32,325 nucleotides of DNA, taken from NCBI RefSeq assembly GCF_024124745.1, contig NZ_JAMXRU010000026.1, positions 1 to 32,325 on the forward strand, read 5' to 3'. The notes under the pieces are model-generated. The model ran no database searches. It was not told the origin of the DNA and worked only from the letters and a program-made list of their open reading frames with translations. Within the stretch, counting starts at the first letter, position 1, and each line of letters opens with the position of its first letter. Of this stretch, positions 7,319 through 14,868 are shown in pieces. The DNA comes from Aeromicrobium sp. CnD17-E (GTDB lineage Bacteria; Actinomycetota; Actinomycetes; Propionibacteriales; Nocardioidaceae). A program made the position numbers and the translations under genes.

Positions 7319-8197
7319 ATGGTGATGCTCGCAGCCTTCCTGCTCGTCTGCTCCCTCCTGCTCGTCCTCATGGGCACCGGCGCCGTCGCCACGCCTGGCG
7401 GGAGTGGTGTACGGAAGCGCGCACGCAGCCTGTCGGCGGCGGCCGACGCGGCTTCCGACACCGGCGTGGTGAAGGTCGACCGCACCCGCGCGGACCTCTG
7501 GGAGCGGCTCACGCCCAGCTCCACCCTGCGCCGACTCGAGCGGAACCTGGTGCTGGCGGGGCACCCCGAGGGGTGGACGCGTGAGCGCGTGGTGCTGATG
7601 AAACCGGCCGCCGCGGCGCTCGGCCTGCTCTTCGGCGCGCTGCTCGTGAGCAAGACCAGCAACCCGCTCATGCCGCTCGTCGCCCTCGGCATCATCGGCT
7701 TCAGCTACATGGTCCCGGACCTGCTGGTCTACAACCAGGCCACGAAGCGCCAGGACGAGATCCAGAAGCGGCTGCCGGACATGCTCGACCAGATCGTCAT
7801 CTCGCTCGAGGCCGGCGTCGGGTTCGAGGCCGCGCTGTCGAAGGCGGCGGAGCGGGGGACCGGACCACTCGCCGAGGAGGCGTCGCGGCTCATGCAGGAC
7901 ATGAGCCTCGGCATGGCGCGTCGCGAGGCCTACCTGGCCCTCGCGGAGCGTACGTCGGTGGAGGAGCTCAGGACGTTCTGCAAGGCCGTCGTGCAGGCCG
8001 AGGAGTTCGGCGTCTCCGTGGCGTCCGTCGTCCGCAGCCAGGCGCAGGAGATGCGGCTCAGCCGTCGCCGTCGGGCGGAGGCCAAGGCCCAGCAGGTGCC
8101 GGTGAAGATCCTCGTCCCGTTGATGACCTGCATCCTGCCGGTGCTGTTCGCGATCGTGATGGGCCCCGCCGTCGTCTACGCCTACGCCATCAACTGA
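7319..8197 (+). CDS. tadC: TadC, type II secretion F-domain inner membrane protein
   Basis: This encodes 292 aa from ATG 7319, 1 nt after the tadB stop. Helices lie at about 2-22, 95-112 and 116-135, followed by a T2SSF domain (RLPDMLDQIVISLEAGVGFEAALS ... EEFGVSVASVVRSQAQEMR). A final hydrophobic hairpin is at the C-terminus (ILVPLMTCILPVLFAIVMGPA). It is the partner of TadB and the last gene of the visible Tad operon. TadE/F minor pilins, a TadG-like protein and the prepilin peptidase are not in the window, so they must be encoded elsewhere or be missing. Confidence 0.93.
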   Translation: MVMLAAFLLVCSLLLVLMGTGAVATPGGSGVRKRARSLSAAADAASDTGVVKVDRTRADLWERLTPSSTLRRLERNLVLAGHPEGWTRERVVLMKPAAAALGLLFGALLVSKTSNPLMPLVALGIIGFSYMVPDLLVYNQATKRQDEIQKRLPDMLDQIVISLEAGVGFEAALSKAAERGTGPLAEEASRLMQDMSLGMARREAYLALAERTSVEELRTFCKAVVQAEEFGVSVASVVRSQAQEMRLSRRRRAEAKAQQVPVKILVPLMTCILPVLFAIVMGPAVVYAYAIN

Positions 8198-8234
8198 CAC
8201 CGCGCCCGACCACAACCGAAGACACCGGCTCGTC

Positions 8235-8321
8235 CGGTCCCCAGACACCCCGGACCGCGGTTTCCCTGTTGCCCCGGTCCGGGGCCCTCAGCGGGCCGTC
8301 CCCGATCTCCCAGTCGGGGGC
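8235..8321 (+). terminator. Cluster of hairpins downstream of tadC
   Basis: CGGTCC (8235-8240), GGACCG (8252-8257) and CGGTCC (8275-8280) can pair in two mutually exclusive ways. CCCCGA / TCGGGG (8300-8305 / 8314-8319, 8-nt loop) forms a further stem. This stretch probably ends Tad operon transcription before the alkB promoter. No T-tract is present, which is common for high-GC actinobacterial terminators. Confidence 0.45.
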
Positions 8322-8368
8322 GGCTCGCCCCTGTGCCCGCATGTCTCGGCGTCGAGGTGACGCCCGTC

Positions 8369-8428
8369 ACTTGACACTCATCGGGGGGTTGTCAAGTCGC
8401 TTGACATTCTGTACCGTCCTGTCAAGTG
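8369..8428 (+). promoter_or_regulatory. alkB promoter with four TGTCAAG operator half-sites
   Basis: Half-sites are CTTGACA (8370-8376), TGTCAAG (8390-8396), CTTGACA (8400-8406) and TGTCAAG (8420-8426). The middle two form a perfect 7-3-7 palindrome. Each outer pair is CTTGACA-N13-TGTCAAG, and the two pairs are exactly 30 bp apart. A promoter TTGTCA (8389-8394)-N17-TACCGT (8412-8417) runs through the array, so the central palindrome covers the -35 and the last half-site covers the expected start of transcription near 8424. This is a repressor layout. The TetR protein encoded at the end of the operon (11422-12015) is the natural candidate. Confidence 0.7.
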
Positions 8429-8475
8429 ATCCACGCCGCACCCCGCCGCGGCGTGACCGGCACCAGGAGGTACCC

Positions 8476-9723
8476 ATGACGCTCTCGACCACGGTCGACG
8501 GCCGCACCGTCGAATGGACCGACAAGAAGCGCTACCTGTGGCTCATCGGCGCGATCGTCCCGCTGATCCCGCTGGTCATCTGGGGCGCCGTCGCCGCCAC
8601 CGGCTGGCACGTGTGGTGGTACTTCGGACCGTTCTTCCTGTTCGTCGTGGTCCCGCTGGTCGACCTCGTCGCCGGGCTCGACCCGAACAACCCGCCGGAC
8701 GAGCTCATCGAGTCCCTCGAGGAGGACCGCTACTACCGCTGGGTCACCTACGCGTTCATCCCGCTGCAGCTCGCCGGCTTCCTGTGGGGCTGCTTCCTGC
8801 TCGGCGACGGCACGATCTTCGGCTGGGACCCGTTCTCGGCCAGCGTGCTCCCCGGGATCACCGAGCCGCTCACCTGGTACGACAAGCTCGGCCTGGCCAC
8901 CGGCATGGGCATGGTCGCCGGCATCGGCATCAACACCGCGCACGAGCTCGGCCACAAGAAGGAGGAGCACGAGCGCTGGTTCGCCCGCGTCGCCCTCGCC
9001 CAGACCTTCTACGGCCACTTCTACATCGAGCACAACCGCGGCCACCACGTCCGCGTCGCCACGCCCGAGGACCCCGCGAGCAGCCGGCTCGGCGAGAACG
9101 TGTGGGAGTTCATGCCGCGCACCGTCGTCGGCAGCCTGCGCAGCGCGTGGGAGCTGGAGAAGAAGCGCTTCGGACGGCTCGGCAAGAGCCCGCTCAGCCT
9201 CAAGAACGACCTCGTCAACGCCTGGATGTTCAGCGTGCTGCTCTGGGGGTTCGCCCTCGCCGCCTTCGGCTGGCAGCTGCTGCCCTACCTGCTCGTGCAG
9301 GCGGTGCTCGGCATCTGGCTCCTGGAGTCGGTGAACTTCCTCGAGCACTACGGCATGAAGCGCCAGAAGCTCGAGTCGGGCCGGTACGAGCGCGTCAACC
9401 CCTCCCACAGCTGGAACAGCAACAACATCGGCACCAACGTGCTGCTCTACCACCTGCAGCGGCACAGCGACCACCACGCGAACCCGACGCGTCGCTACCA
9501 GGCCCTGCGCGACTTCAAGGAGGCGCCGGTGCTTCCCACCGGCTACGCCGGCATGATCGTCGCGACCTGGATCCCCGCCGTCTGGCGCAAGGTCATGGAC
9601 GAGCGGGTGCTGGCTCACTACGACGGCGACGTCGAGCGTGCCAACCTGCACCCGCGGATGGCCGAGGCCTACCGCGCCCGCTACGGCGACCGTCGCCGCG
9701 GCGCGCACGAGGCGGCGGCCTGA
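8476..9723 (+). CDS. alkB: Alkane 1-monooxygenase AlkB
   Basis: This encodes 415 aa from ATG 8476, with AGGAGG at 8465-8470. It is an integral-membrane non-haem di-iron hydroxylase that converts alkanes to primary alcohols using rubredoxin-supplied electrons. All four signature His motifs are present: HELGH at 156-160, EHNRGHH at 185-191, NFLEHYG at 287-293 and LQRHSDHH at 327-334. Hydrophobic segments lie at about 21-40, 48-67, 90-110, 140-155 and 250-285. The length is normal for the family. The stop overlaps the ATG of the first rubredoxin by 1 bp. The operon order alkB-rub-rub-reductase-tetR matches that described for Rhodococcus alkB1 clusters. The upstream operator array suggests induction by substrate through derepression. 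Confidence 0.96.
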   Translation: MTLSTTVDGRTVEWTDKKRYLWLIGAIVPLIPLVIWGAVAATGWHVWWYFGPFFLFVVVPLVDLVAGLDPNNPPDELIESLEEDRYYRWVTYAFIPLQLAGFLWGCFLLGDGTIFGWDPFSASVLPGITEPLTWYDKLGLATGMGMVAGIGINTAHELGHKKEEHERWFARVALAQTFYGHFYIEHNRGHHVRVATPEDPASSRLGENVWEFMPRTVVGSLRSAWELEKKRFGRLGKSPLSLKNDLVNAWMFSVLLWGFALAAFGWQLLPYLLVQAVLGIWLLESVNFLEHYGMKRQKLESGRYERVNPSHSWNSNNIGTNVLLYHLQRHSDHHANPTRRYQALRDFKEAPVLPTGYAGMIVATWIPAVWRKVMDERVLAHYDGDVERANLHPRMAEAYRARYGDRRRGAHEAAA

Positions 9724-9977
9724 TGGCGCGGTTCATCTGTCCCAACTGCGAGTACGTCTACGACGAGGCCGTCGGCGACCCCCGGGAGGGCTGGCCCGCC
9801 GGCACGGCGTTCTCCGACGTCGACCCCGACTGGACCTGCCCCGACTGCGGCGTGCGTGAGCAGGTCGACTTCGTGCCGGAGGCGGAGTTCACGCACAACG
9901 ACCAGGATGGCGACATCATCAGTGCCGAGACCCGGGCCGCCCGGGCCCGGCAGGCGGAGCAGGGAGCGCAGCAGTGA
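9723..9977 (+). CDS. Rubredoxin, AlkG1-like
   Basis: This encodes 84 aa. The iron site uses CPNC near residue 6 and CPDCG near 39, separated by the usual rubredoxin core ([21 protein letters not shown]). After the second CxxCG it has VREQVDF, one residue longer than the neighbour's AAKADF and including an Arg. This is the feature used in the literature to distinguish AlkG1-type from AlkG2-type rubredoxins. AlkG1 types were reported not to replace AlkG in electron transfer to AlkB. A charged 30-residue tail follows the domain. Its stop overlaps the GTG of the second rubredoxin by 4 bp. Confidence 0.93.
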   Translation: MARFICPNCEYVYDEAVGDPREGWPAGTAFSDVDPDWTCPDCGVREQVDFVPEAEFTHNDQDGDIISAETRAARARQAEQGAQQ

Positions 9978-10141
9978 AGGTCTGGGAGTGCCAGCAGTGC
10001 GGGTTCATCTACGACGAGGCGCAGGGCTGGGAGGAGGAGGGGTTCCCGCCCGGCACCCGCTGGGAGGACATCCCCGACGACTGGACCTGCCCCGACTGCG
10101 GTGCGGCCAAGGCCGACTTCACGATGACGCAGGTGGGCTGA
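9974..10141 (+). CDS. Rubredoxin, AlkG2-like (55 aa)
   Basis: This small gene starts at GTG 9974, overlapping the preceding stop (GTGA). The product begins [18 protein letters not shown] and has the two iron ligands pairs CQQCG and CPDCG, with a typical [17 protein letters not shown] core and a short end [12 protein letters not shown]. It lacks the extra residue after the second CxxCG, as AlkG2-type rubredoxins do, so it is the likelier direct electron donor to AlkB. It sits between the first rubredoxin and the reductase gene, which begins 3 nt downstream. Confidence 0.93.
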   Translation: MKVWECQQCGFIYDEAQGWEEEGFPPGTRWEDIPDDWTCPDCGAAKADFTMTQVG

Positions 10142-10144
10142 GGC

Positions 10145-11383
10145 GTGGGTCGTGACACCGACCGCCTGGTCGTCGTCGGCGCGGGTATCGCGGGCGTGAG
10201 CGTCGTCGGTGCCGCGCGGCTCGCCGGGTTCGAGGGCGAGGTCGTGCTGCTGGGCGAGGAGCCCGAGCTGCCCTACCGCCGCCCGCCGGTGTCGAAGGAG
10301 GTCGTGCGCGGGGAGAAGGGCGCGGACGACATCCGGATCCGCAAGGCCGACTGGTACGAGGCCCAGCGGGTGCACCTGCGCACGGGCGAGCGGGTCGCCG
10401 CCGTCGACGTCGAGGCGCGCCGCGTCGCGCTGGCGTCGGGGGAGGAGCTCGACTACGGCAGCCTGGTGCTGGCCACCGGCGGTCGGGCCCGGACGCTCGA
10501 CGCGATCACCGCACCCGACGCACCCGGGGTCCGGACCCTGCGCGACCTGGCTGACGTCGAGGGTGTGCTCGAGGTGCTGCGTCCCGGCGCGCGGCTCGTG
10601 GTCGTCGGGGCGGGGCTGATCGGGTCCGAGATCGCCGCCAGCGCCCGGGAGCTCGGCGCCGAGGTGACCCTCCTTGAGGCGGCCGCGGCGCCGCTGCAGC
10701 ACCTCCTGCCGCCCGACCTCGGTGCCCTGTGCGCGGAGCTGCACACGACGCACGGCACGGACCTGCAGCTCGGCGTCGAGGTCACCGCGATCGTCGCCGG
10801 CGACGACGGTGAGACGGTCGTGGAGGCGGCGGACGGTCGGCGCTGGTCGGCGCCCGTGGTCGTCGTGGCGGTCGGGATGGCACCGAACGGCGAGCTCGCC
10901 GCCGCCGCAGGCCTCGCCGTCGAGCGCGGCGCCGTGGTCGTCGACGACCGCGGTCGCACGAGCGCCCCCGACGTCTACGCCGCGGGTGACGTCGTGCTGC
11001 GTCCCAGCGCGCTGCGCGGCGGTCCCGAGCGGGTCGAGCACTGGCAGGGCGCGCAGAACCACGGCACGGCCGTCGGCCGCAACGTCGCCGGCCAGGACGC
11101 CGCCTTCGACGAGGTGCCGTGGTGCTGGTCCGACCAGTACGGGCACACGCTCCAGGTGACGGGCTGGCCCACGGCCGCCCACGAGCTCGTCGTGCGGGGC
11201 TCGCTCGAGGAGCGGGACTTCACCGCCTTCCTGCTCGACGACGGGGTCCTGCGCGGCGCCGTCTCGATCGGCCGCCCCGCAGAGGTGCGGGCCGCTCGCC
11301 AGGCCATCGGCGTGGCGGCCCGTCCCGACGCGTCCGTCCTGGCCTCGACGGACGACCTGGCCTCCGCGCTGCGGGCGACATGA
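10145..11383 (+). CDS. rubB: Rubredoxin reductase, NAD(P)H:FAD-dependent
   Basis: This encodes 412 aa from GTG 10145. An FAD-binding GAGIAG motif is at 12-17, a second nucleotide-binding (NADH) Rossmann VVVGAGLIGSEIA is at about 151-163, and the FAD-contacting DVYAAGDVVLR segment lies near 278. A reductase C-terminal domain follows, with WCWSDQYGHTLQVTGWP. This is the AlkT/ferredoxin reductase (BenD/HcaD-like) family, which carries electrons from NAD(P)H to rubredoxin. Context in the alk operon fixes rubredoxin as partner. Its stop overlaps an ATG at 11380, an alternative start for the regulator gene. Confidence 0.93.
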   Translation: MGRDTDRLVVVGAGIAGVSVVGAARLAGFEGEVVLLGEEPELPYRRPPVSKEVVRGEKGADDIRIRKADWYEAQRVHLRTGERVAAVDVEARRVALASGEELDYGSLVLATGGRARTLDAITAPDAPGVRTLRDLADVEGVLEVLRPGARLVVVGAGLIGSEIAASARELGAEVTLLEAAAAPLQHLLPPDLGALCAELHTTHGTDLQLGVEVTAIVAGDDGETVVEAADGRRWSAPVVVVAVGMAPNGELAAAAGLAVERGAVVVDDRGRTSAPDVYAAGDVVLRPSALRGGPERVEHWQGAQNHGTAVGRNVAGQDAAFDEVPWCWSDQYGHTLQVTGWPTAAHELVVRGSLEERDFTAFLLDDGVLRGAVSIGRPAEVRAARQAIGVAARPDASVLASTDDLASALRAT

Positions 11384-11421
11384 CCGGCGTCGCGCTGGGC
11401 GCGGGGGCGTACCGTGCGGGT

Positions 11422-12015
11422 GTGCCCTCGACCCGCGAACGCCTGCTCGACGCCGCCCAGCACGTGGTGGAGGACGACGGGTGGGCGGCCGTCACCATGG
11501 CGCGCATCGCGCGGCTCGCCGGGGTGAGTCGTCAGACGGTGCACAACGAGCTGGGCACGAAGCACGCGCTCGCCCAGGCGCTGGCCCTGCGGGAGCTCGA
11601 CCGGTTCCTCGCCGTGGTGCGGGACCGGCTGCGGGCCGCCGACGACGTGGTCGAGGCCGTCCGGTCCGCGTGCGAGGGCGCGCTCGAGCTCGGCGAGCGC
11701 AGCCTGCTCGTCCGCACGATCGTCACGTCGGTGCCGTCGGAGCAGGACGGCGACCTCCTCAGCGTCCTCACCACCGAGTCGGGCGAGATCGTCGAGGCCG
11801 CGTCGCTCGTCGTGCGGCAGGAGCTGCTGGACCGCTTCGCGCCGCTGCCGTTCGACGACGCCGAGCTCGTCGTGGCCGTCGAGGCGGTGGTGCGGCTCGT
11901 GCTCTCCTCGATCACGCGACCGTCGAAGCCTGCGGCCGTCGCCGCGCAGGAGATCGCCTGGATCCTCGGCCTGGCGCTCGAGGGTCGGACCGCGACCCGG
12001 GCCGCCGCGCGCTGA
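11422..12015 (+). CDS. TetR family regulator of the alkane operon
   Basis: From GTG 11422 this encodes 197 aa. The N-terminus STRERLLDAAQHVVEDDGWAAVTMARIARLAGVSRQTVHNELGTK is a classic TetR helix-turn-helix domain. The rest is a helical ligand/dimer domain. ATG 11380 (overlapping the reductase stop) would add 14 residues with no family match. I prefer 11422 because TACCGT (11410-11415) lies 6 nt before it, as for other leaderless genes here. Translation coupled from 11380 remains possible. As the last gene of the alk cluster (the alkU1 position in Rhodococcus) it probably represses alkB through the TGTCAAG array. Confidence 0.9.
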   Translation: MPSTRERLLDAAQHVVEDDGWAAVTMARIARLAGVSRQTVHNELGTKHALAQALALRELDRFLAVVRDRLRAADDVVEAVRSACEGALELGERSLLVRTIVTSVPSEQDGDLLSVLTTESGEIVEAASLVVRQELLDRFAPLPFDDAELVVAVEAVVRLVLSSITRPSKPAAVAAQEIAWILGLALEGRTATRAAAR

Positions 12016-12023
12016 GCGACGTC

Positions 12024-12041
12024 CTGGCCCTAGGGCCTCAG
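12024..12041. other. Short palindrome between convergent tetR and pmt
   Basis: GGCCCTAGGGCC (12026-12037), extended by CTG/CAG, lies in the 22-bp gap and touches the pmt stop codon. It has no loop, so as RNA it would be a weak structure. A minor bidirectional terminator is possible. Confidence 0.2.
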
Positions 12042-13594
12042 ATCCAGCGGCGGAACCACATCCGGTCGAGCCACGCGTCGTAGGGGATGGTCCGGTCGGT
12101 CCAGATCGGCAGGAAGTACCAGAAGCACACGACGACGGCGACGACCAGCAGCCCGACGCCGAGGCCGACCGCGTAGCGGCGCTGGGCGGTGTCGGCCCAG
12201 CGTCGGGCCTCGTCGACGAGCAGGCACAGCGCCACGATCATGAACGGCACCACGAGCACGGCGTAGAAGCTGAAGATCGGTCGGTCGGTGCTGCCGAACC
12301 ACGGCAGCCAGCCAGCCGCGACACCGACGACCGGCACCGCCCAGCGACCGTCGCGCGTCCGGACCCATGCGACGACCGCGGCCACGACGGCGACGGCGGC
12401 CGGCCACCACACCGCCGGGTTGCCGAGCGCGGTGACCTCGCGGATGCACGTCGAGCCCTCGGGGGCCCCGCACGCGGTGGCGGGGAGCTTGAACTGGGCG
12501 TCGAACGCGACGGGTCGCTCCAGCAGCAGCCAGCCGGCGGGGTTCGACGCGTACGGGTGGGTCTTGCCCGCGAGGTAGGAGCCCGTGTGGAAGTCGAAGA
12601 CCATGACGTGGAAGTGCCACAGGGAGCGGAACGCGTCGAGGACCCCGCCGAGGAAGCCCGGGGTCGGCGAGCTGACGTACGACCCCCACGACGGGTCGCC
12701 GAGCCCGTACCGGACGGCGTACGCCTCCTGGTGCAGCAGGAACCCGGTCCAGGTGAGCAGGTACACGACGAGGGCGACGAGGACGAGGTAGCCGAACGCG
12801 GGCAGGCCCGTCGCGAGGGTCGTGCGGACCCAGCCGAACCGCGGGGCAGGCGACGCGCCCTCGTCGCTCGCGCGGTCTGCGGCGTGCGTCCGGGCGTGGG
12901 TGCGGCGGGCCAGCACCTCCCACACGACGACGACCACGCCGAACGCCGCGAGGACGTACAGACCGCTCCACTTGGTGCCCACGGCCATGCCGAAGCACAC
13001 GCCGGCGGCCAGCTGCCACGGTCGCCAGCGGACGTAGGCGTCCAGCCGAGCGCGCACGGCGTCACGGTCGGCCACGAGACAGGCCACCCCGGCGACGACC
13101 CAGAACGTCAGGAAGACGTCGAGCAGCGCCGTGCGCGACATGACGAAGTGCAGCCCGTCGAGGCAGAGCAGGAGCCCCGCGAGGCACCCCACCCACACGG
13201 AGCCGGTCAGGCGCAGCACCAGGCGGGCGAGCACGAGCACCGTGAGCGCGCCCACGACCGCGGCGCTGATCCGCCAGCCGAAGGAGTTCATCCCGAAGAT
13301 CGCCTCGCCGACGGCGATCAGCCACTTCCCGCCGTCCGGGTGCGCGATGTAGGCCGGCTGGCCGTTCGTCAGTCCGGTCAGGACGCCGTCGACGATCTTC
13401 TCGTTCGCGTCGGACACGAAGTCCTGGACGTAGCCGTGCTGCAGCAGGGAGTAGGCGTCCTTGGCGTAGTACGTCTCGTCGAAGACGAGCAGGTTCGGCC
13501 GGCCCAGGTGCCACACCCGCAGCCCGAGCGCCAGCAGCGCCACTGCCGCCGGCCCCAACCAGCCCACCACCCGATCGCGTGCCTCCACGGGCAC
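12038..13594 (-). CDS. pmt: Polyprenol-phosphate-mannose protein O-mannosyltransferase (GT39)
   Basis: This encodes 518 aa with about ten or more hydrophobic segments, as expected for a GT-C fold enzyme. Near the N-terminus, LLVFDETYYAKDAYSLL contains the Asp-Glu pair (39-40) in the first outer loop that is essential in PMT enzymes. The large outer-loop region and the C-terminal MIR-less layout match actinobacterial Pmt (Rv1002c type). It transfers mannose from polyprenyl-phosphate-mannose to Ser/Thr of secreted proteins during Sec export. Start ATG 13592-13594. In many actinobacteria pmt is the direct divergent neighbour of rsmI. Here an extra gene (13679-14644) with flanking repeats is inserted between them, and one repeat begins 15 bp upstream of the start. 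Confidence 0.93.
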   Translation of the reverse strand: MPVEARDRVVGWLGPAAVALLALGLRVWHLGRPNLLVFDETYYAKDAYSLLQHGYVQDFVSDANEKIVDGVLTGLTNGQPAYIAHPDGGKWLIAVGEAIFGMNSFGWRISAAVVGALTVLVLARLVLRLTGSVWVGCLAGLLLCLDGLHFVMSRTALLDVFLTFWVVAGVACLVADRDAVRARLDAYVRWRPWQLAAGVCFGMAVGTKWSGLYVLAAFGVVVVVWEVLARRTHARTHAADRASDEGASPAPRFGWVRTTLATGLPAFGYLVLVALVVYLLTWTGFLLHQEAYAVRYGLGDPSWGSYVSSPTPGFLGGVLDAFRSLWHFHVMVFDFHTGSYLAGKTHPYASNPAGWLLLERPVAFDAQFKLPATACGAPEGSTCIREVTALGNPAVWWPAAVAVVAAVVAWVRTRDGRWAVPVVGVAAGWLPWFGSTDRPIFSFYAVLVVPFMIVALCLLVDEARRWADTAQRRYAVGLGVGLLVVAVVVCFWYFLPIWTDRTIPYDAWLDRMWFRRWI

Positions 13595-13609
13595 ATCCTG
13601 TCATCCACC

Positions 13610-13634
13610 CGAGCGGTGACTCCTCCACCGAATG
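13610..13634 (+). repeat. Left copy of a 25-bp inverted repeat
   Basis: The unit reads CGAGCGGTGA...CCACCGAATG. It matches the reverse complement of 14811-14835 at 23 of 25 positions. Related shorter units surround it: CCACC-CGAG-CGGTG at 13605-13618, CACCGAATGGTG at 13627-13638, and CGAGCGGTGGAT plus CCACCCGAA at 13649-13671. It occupies the upstream region of pmt and the 3' side of the AbiEi/DUF559 gene. Confidence 0.7.
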
Positions 13635-13678
13635 GTGTGTCCTCGTGCCGAGCGGTGGATCGACCACCCGAACAGGCC

Positions 13679-14644
13679 TCAGAAGGTGGCGAGAGCACCG
13701 CCGGATCCGGGGGCGCTGACCAGGGGAGCAGCCAGGAGGGCGTGCCACGTCCGGCCGAAGTGTGGTGCCGGTCCGTCGTAGCCGGCGCGCACGAGTGCTC
13801 GGTGGACCTCCAGCACCGTGGTCCGCGGGTGGGCGAGCATCTCCGACGTCACCTGGACGTACGCCCACGCCTCCTCGCGCAATCGTCCGTAGCGGTGGAC
13901 GTCGTGCTGGAACTGGCGGACGTCGAGTGCATGCTGACGGCCCTCGAACTCGAGGAGGAGCCGCCACACCACGTAGACGAGGTCGCCGCGAGCGAGGAAC
14001 CGCCCCGCCCTGTCGTGGAGGTCGACGTTGACGGCGGGCCGGGGCAGCCCCGAGGCGACGACCAGGCAGCGGAGCCGACTCTCCTGCAGGCTCGCTGCCG
14101 CCGGGTCCATCCAAGGGAGCATGCGCCGCACGAGCGGGGCGGCGACCCGCCAGGGCTGGTCGTCCAAAAGACGTTGCAGGCGGTCGAGGCGGAGGTGCCC
14201 GCGGTGCAGGAGCCAGTCGCCGACCATCACCACCTCGATCGGCAGGAGCTCGGCGGCGGCCATGACGAACGCGCCCTCGACGTCGACGGAGCCCTCTCGG
14301 TGCGGGGGCATCGCGACCGTCCTGTGCACGAAGATCCGGTCGAAGGCGAGGTGGTGGTCGCGGGGAAGGGTGAATCGCAGCGGCAGGAGCGGGCCGAAGT
14401 CGAGGCCCAAGGGGAGCAGCCTCGTGAGGTGGCTGAGCTGGGCGTCGGGCGGCAGCGCCAGGCGCGCTGCCTCGACCAGCTCGAGCGCGGTGAGGTGCGT
14501 GTCGTGGGAGCGATATACGCGGGGGAAGACCTGGACGAACCGGGGGTGCTCGAGCATCCTGGGGCTGATCCCGGCGGCGATCGCCTCCGAGCGGTGGAAC
14601 GCCCGACCGGCGAGCACGGACGGGAGAGGGGTGGGACGGCGCAT
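13679..14644 (-). CDS. AbiEi-like N-terminal domain + DUF559 (Vsr-like nuclease) protein
   Basis: This encodes 321 aa from ATG 14642-14644. The open frame continues upstream into rsmI, but with implausible Pro/Arg-rich sequence. The N-terminal part (SEAIAAGISPRMLEHPRFVQVFPRVYR) resembles the winged-helix domain of AbiEi-type type IV antitoxins. Residues about 205-300 (ESRLRCLVVASGLPRPAVN ... RGDLVYVVWRLLLEFEGRQH ... DVRQFQHDVHRYGRLREE) match the DUF559 PD-(D/E)xK/very-short-patch-repair-like fold. Glu (ESRLR), Asp (GDLVY), Glu (LEFEG) and His (RQH) are visible. This domain pair is common and often multicopy in Nocardioidaceae genomes, with unknown role. No toxin (AbiEii) partner lies next to it. 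It is bracketed by inverted repeats between two genes that are normally adjacent, so it looks inserted. Confidence 0.8.
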   Translation of the reverse strand: MRRPTPLPSVLAGRAFHRSEAIAAGISPRMLEHPRFVQVFPRVYRSHDTHLTALELVEAARLALPPDAQLSHLTRLLPLGLDFGPLLPLRFTLPRDHHLAFDRIFVHRTVAMPPHREGSVDVEGAFVMAAAELLPIEVVMVGDWLLHRGHLRLDRLQRLLDDQPWRVAAPLVRRMLPWMDPAAASLQESRLRCLVVASGLPRPAVNVDLHDRAGRFLARGDLVYVVWRLLLEFEGRQHALDVRQFQHDVHRYGRLREEAWAYVQVTSEMLAHPRTTVLEVHRALVRAGYDGPAPHFGRTWHALLAAPLVSAPGSGGALATF

Positions 14645-14749
14645 GGAGCCATCCGACTCGCTCGGCGCGTGTCGTGGGACCTGTCGCCTCGAGCCTGTGG
14701 ACGACGTCGCCGCCGTCCGGCGACGGGCTGTGGACACCCGCTCAGCGGT

Positions 14750-14800
14750 GGATCCTCCCCCCTGTGAGGGTCGAGAAGGTGGACGATCCACCGCCGGCGC
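14750..14800 (+). repeat. Partial copies of the GGTGGATCC repeat family
   Basis: CTCAGCGGTGGATCCTCC (14751-14768) and GGTGGACGATCCACCG (14778-14793) are degenerate members of the same family as the 13610 and 14811 copies. They lie in the 224-bp gap between the AbiEi/DUF559 gene and rsmI. Apart from the repeats and the rsmI ribosome binding site I see nothing else in this gap. Confidence 0.55.
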
Positions 14801-14810
14801 CTCTCCTGCG

Positions 14811-14835
14811 CATTCGGTGGAGGATCCACCGCTCG
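14811..14835 (-). repeat. Right copy of the 25-bp inverted repeat
   Basis: It is the inverted partner of 13610-13634 (23/25 identical). It contains its own palindrome GGTGGA-GGATCC-ACC, and ends 33 bp before the rsmI start codon. Confidence 0.7.
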
Positions 14836-14868
14836 GAGGGCGATCGGTGCGGGTGGGAGGATGGGTGG

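Noticed and set aside
3559-7695. A 1378-codon open frame on the minus strand opposite the Tad genes
   Set aside because: It is a mirror frame of high-GC coding sequence, with low-complexity Arg/Ser/His-rich translation and no family features. The plus-strand Tad proteins explain the region fully.
12024-12041. Strong terminator between tetR and pmt
   Set aside because: The 12-bp palindrome has no loop bases, so a stable RNA hairpin would lose its central pairs. It is listed only as a weak feature.
13679-14644. Complete type IV AbiE toxin-antitoxin pair
   Set aside because: Only an AbiEi-like domain is seen. No AbiEii nucleotidyltransferase gene lies next to it, and the C-terminus is a DUF559 nuclease fold instead.
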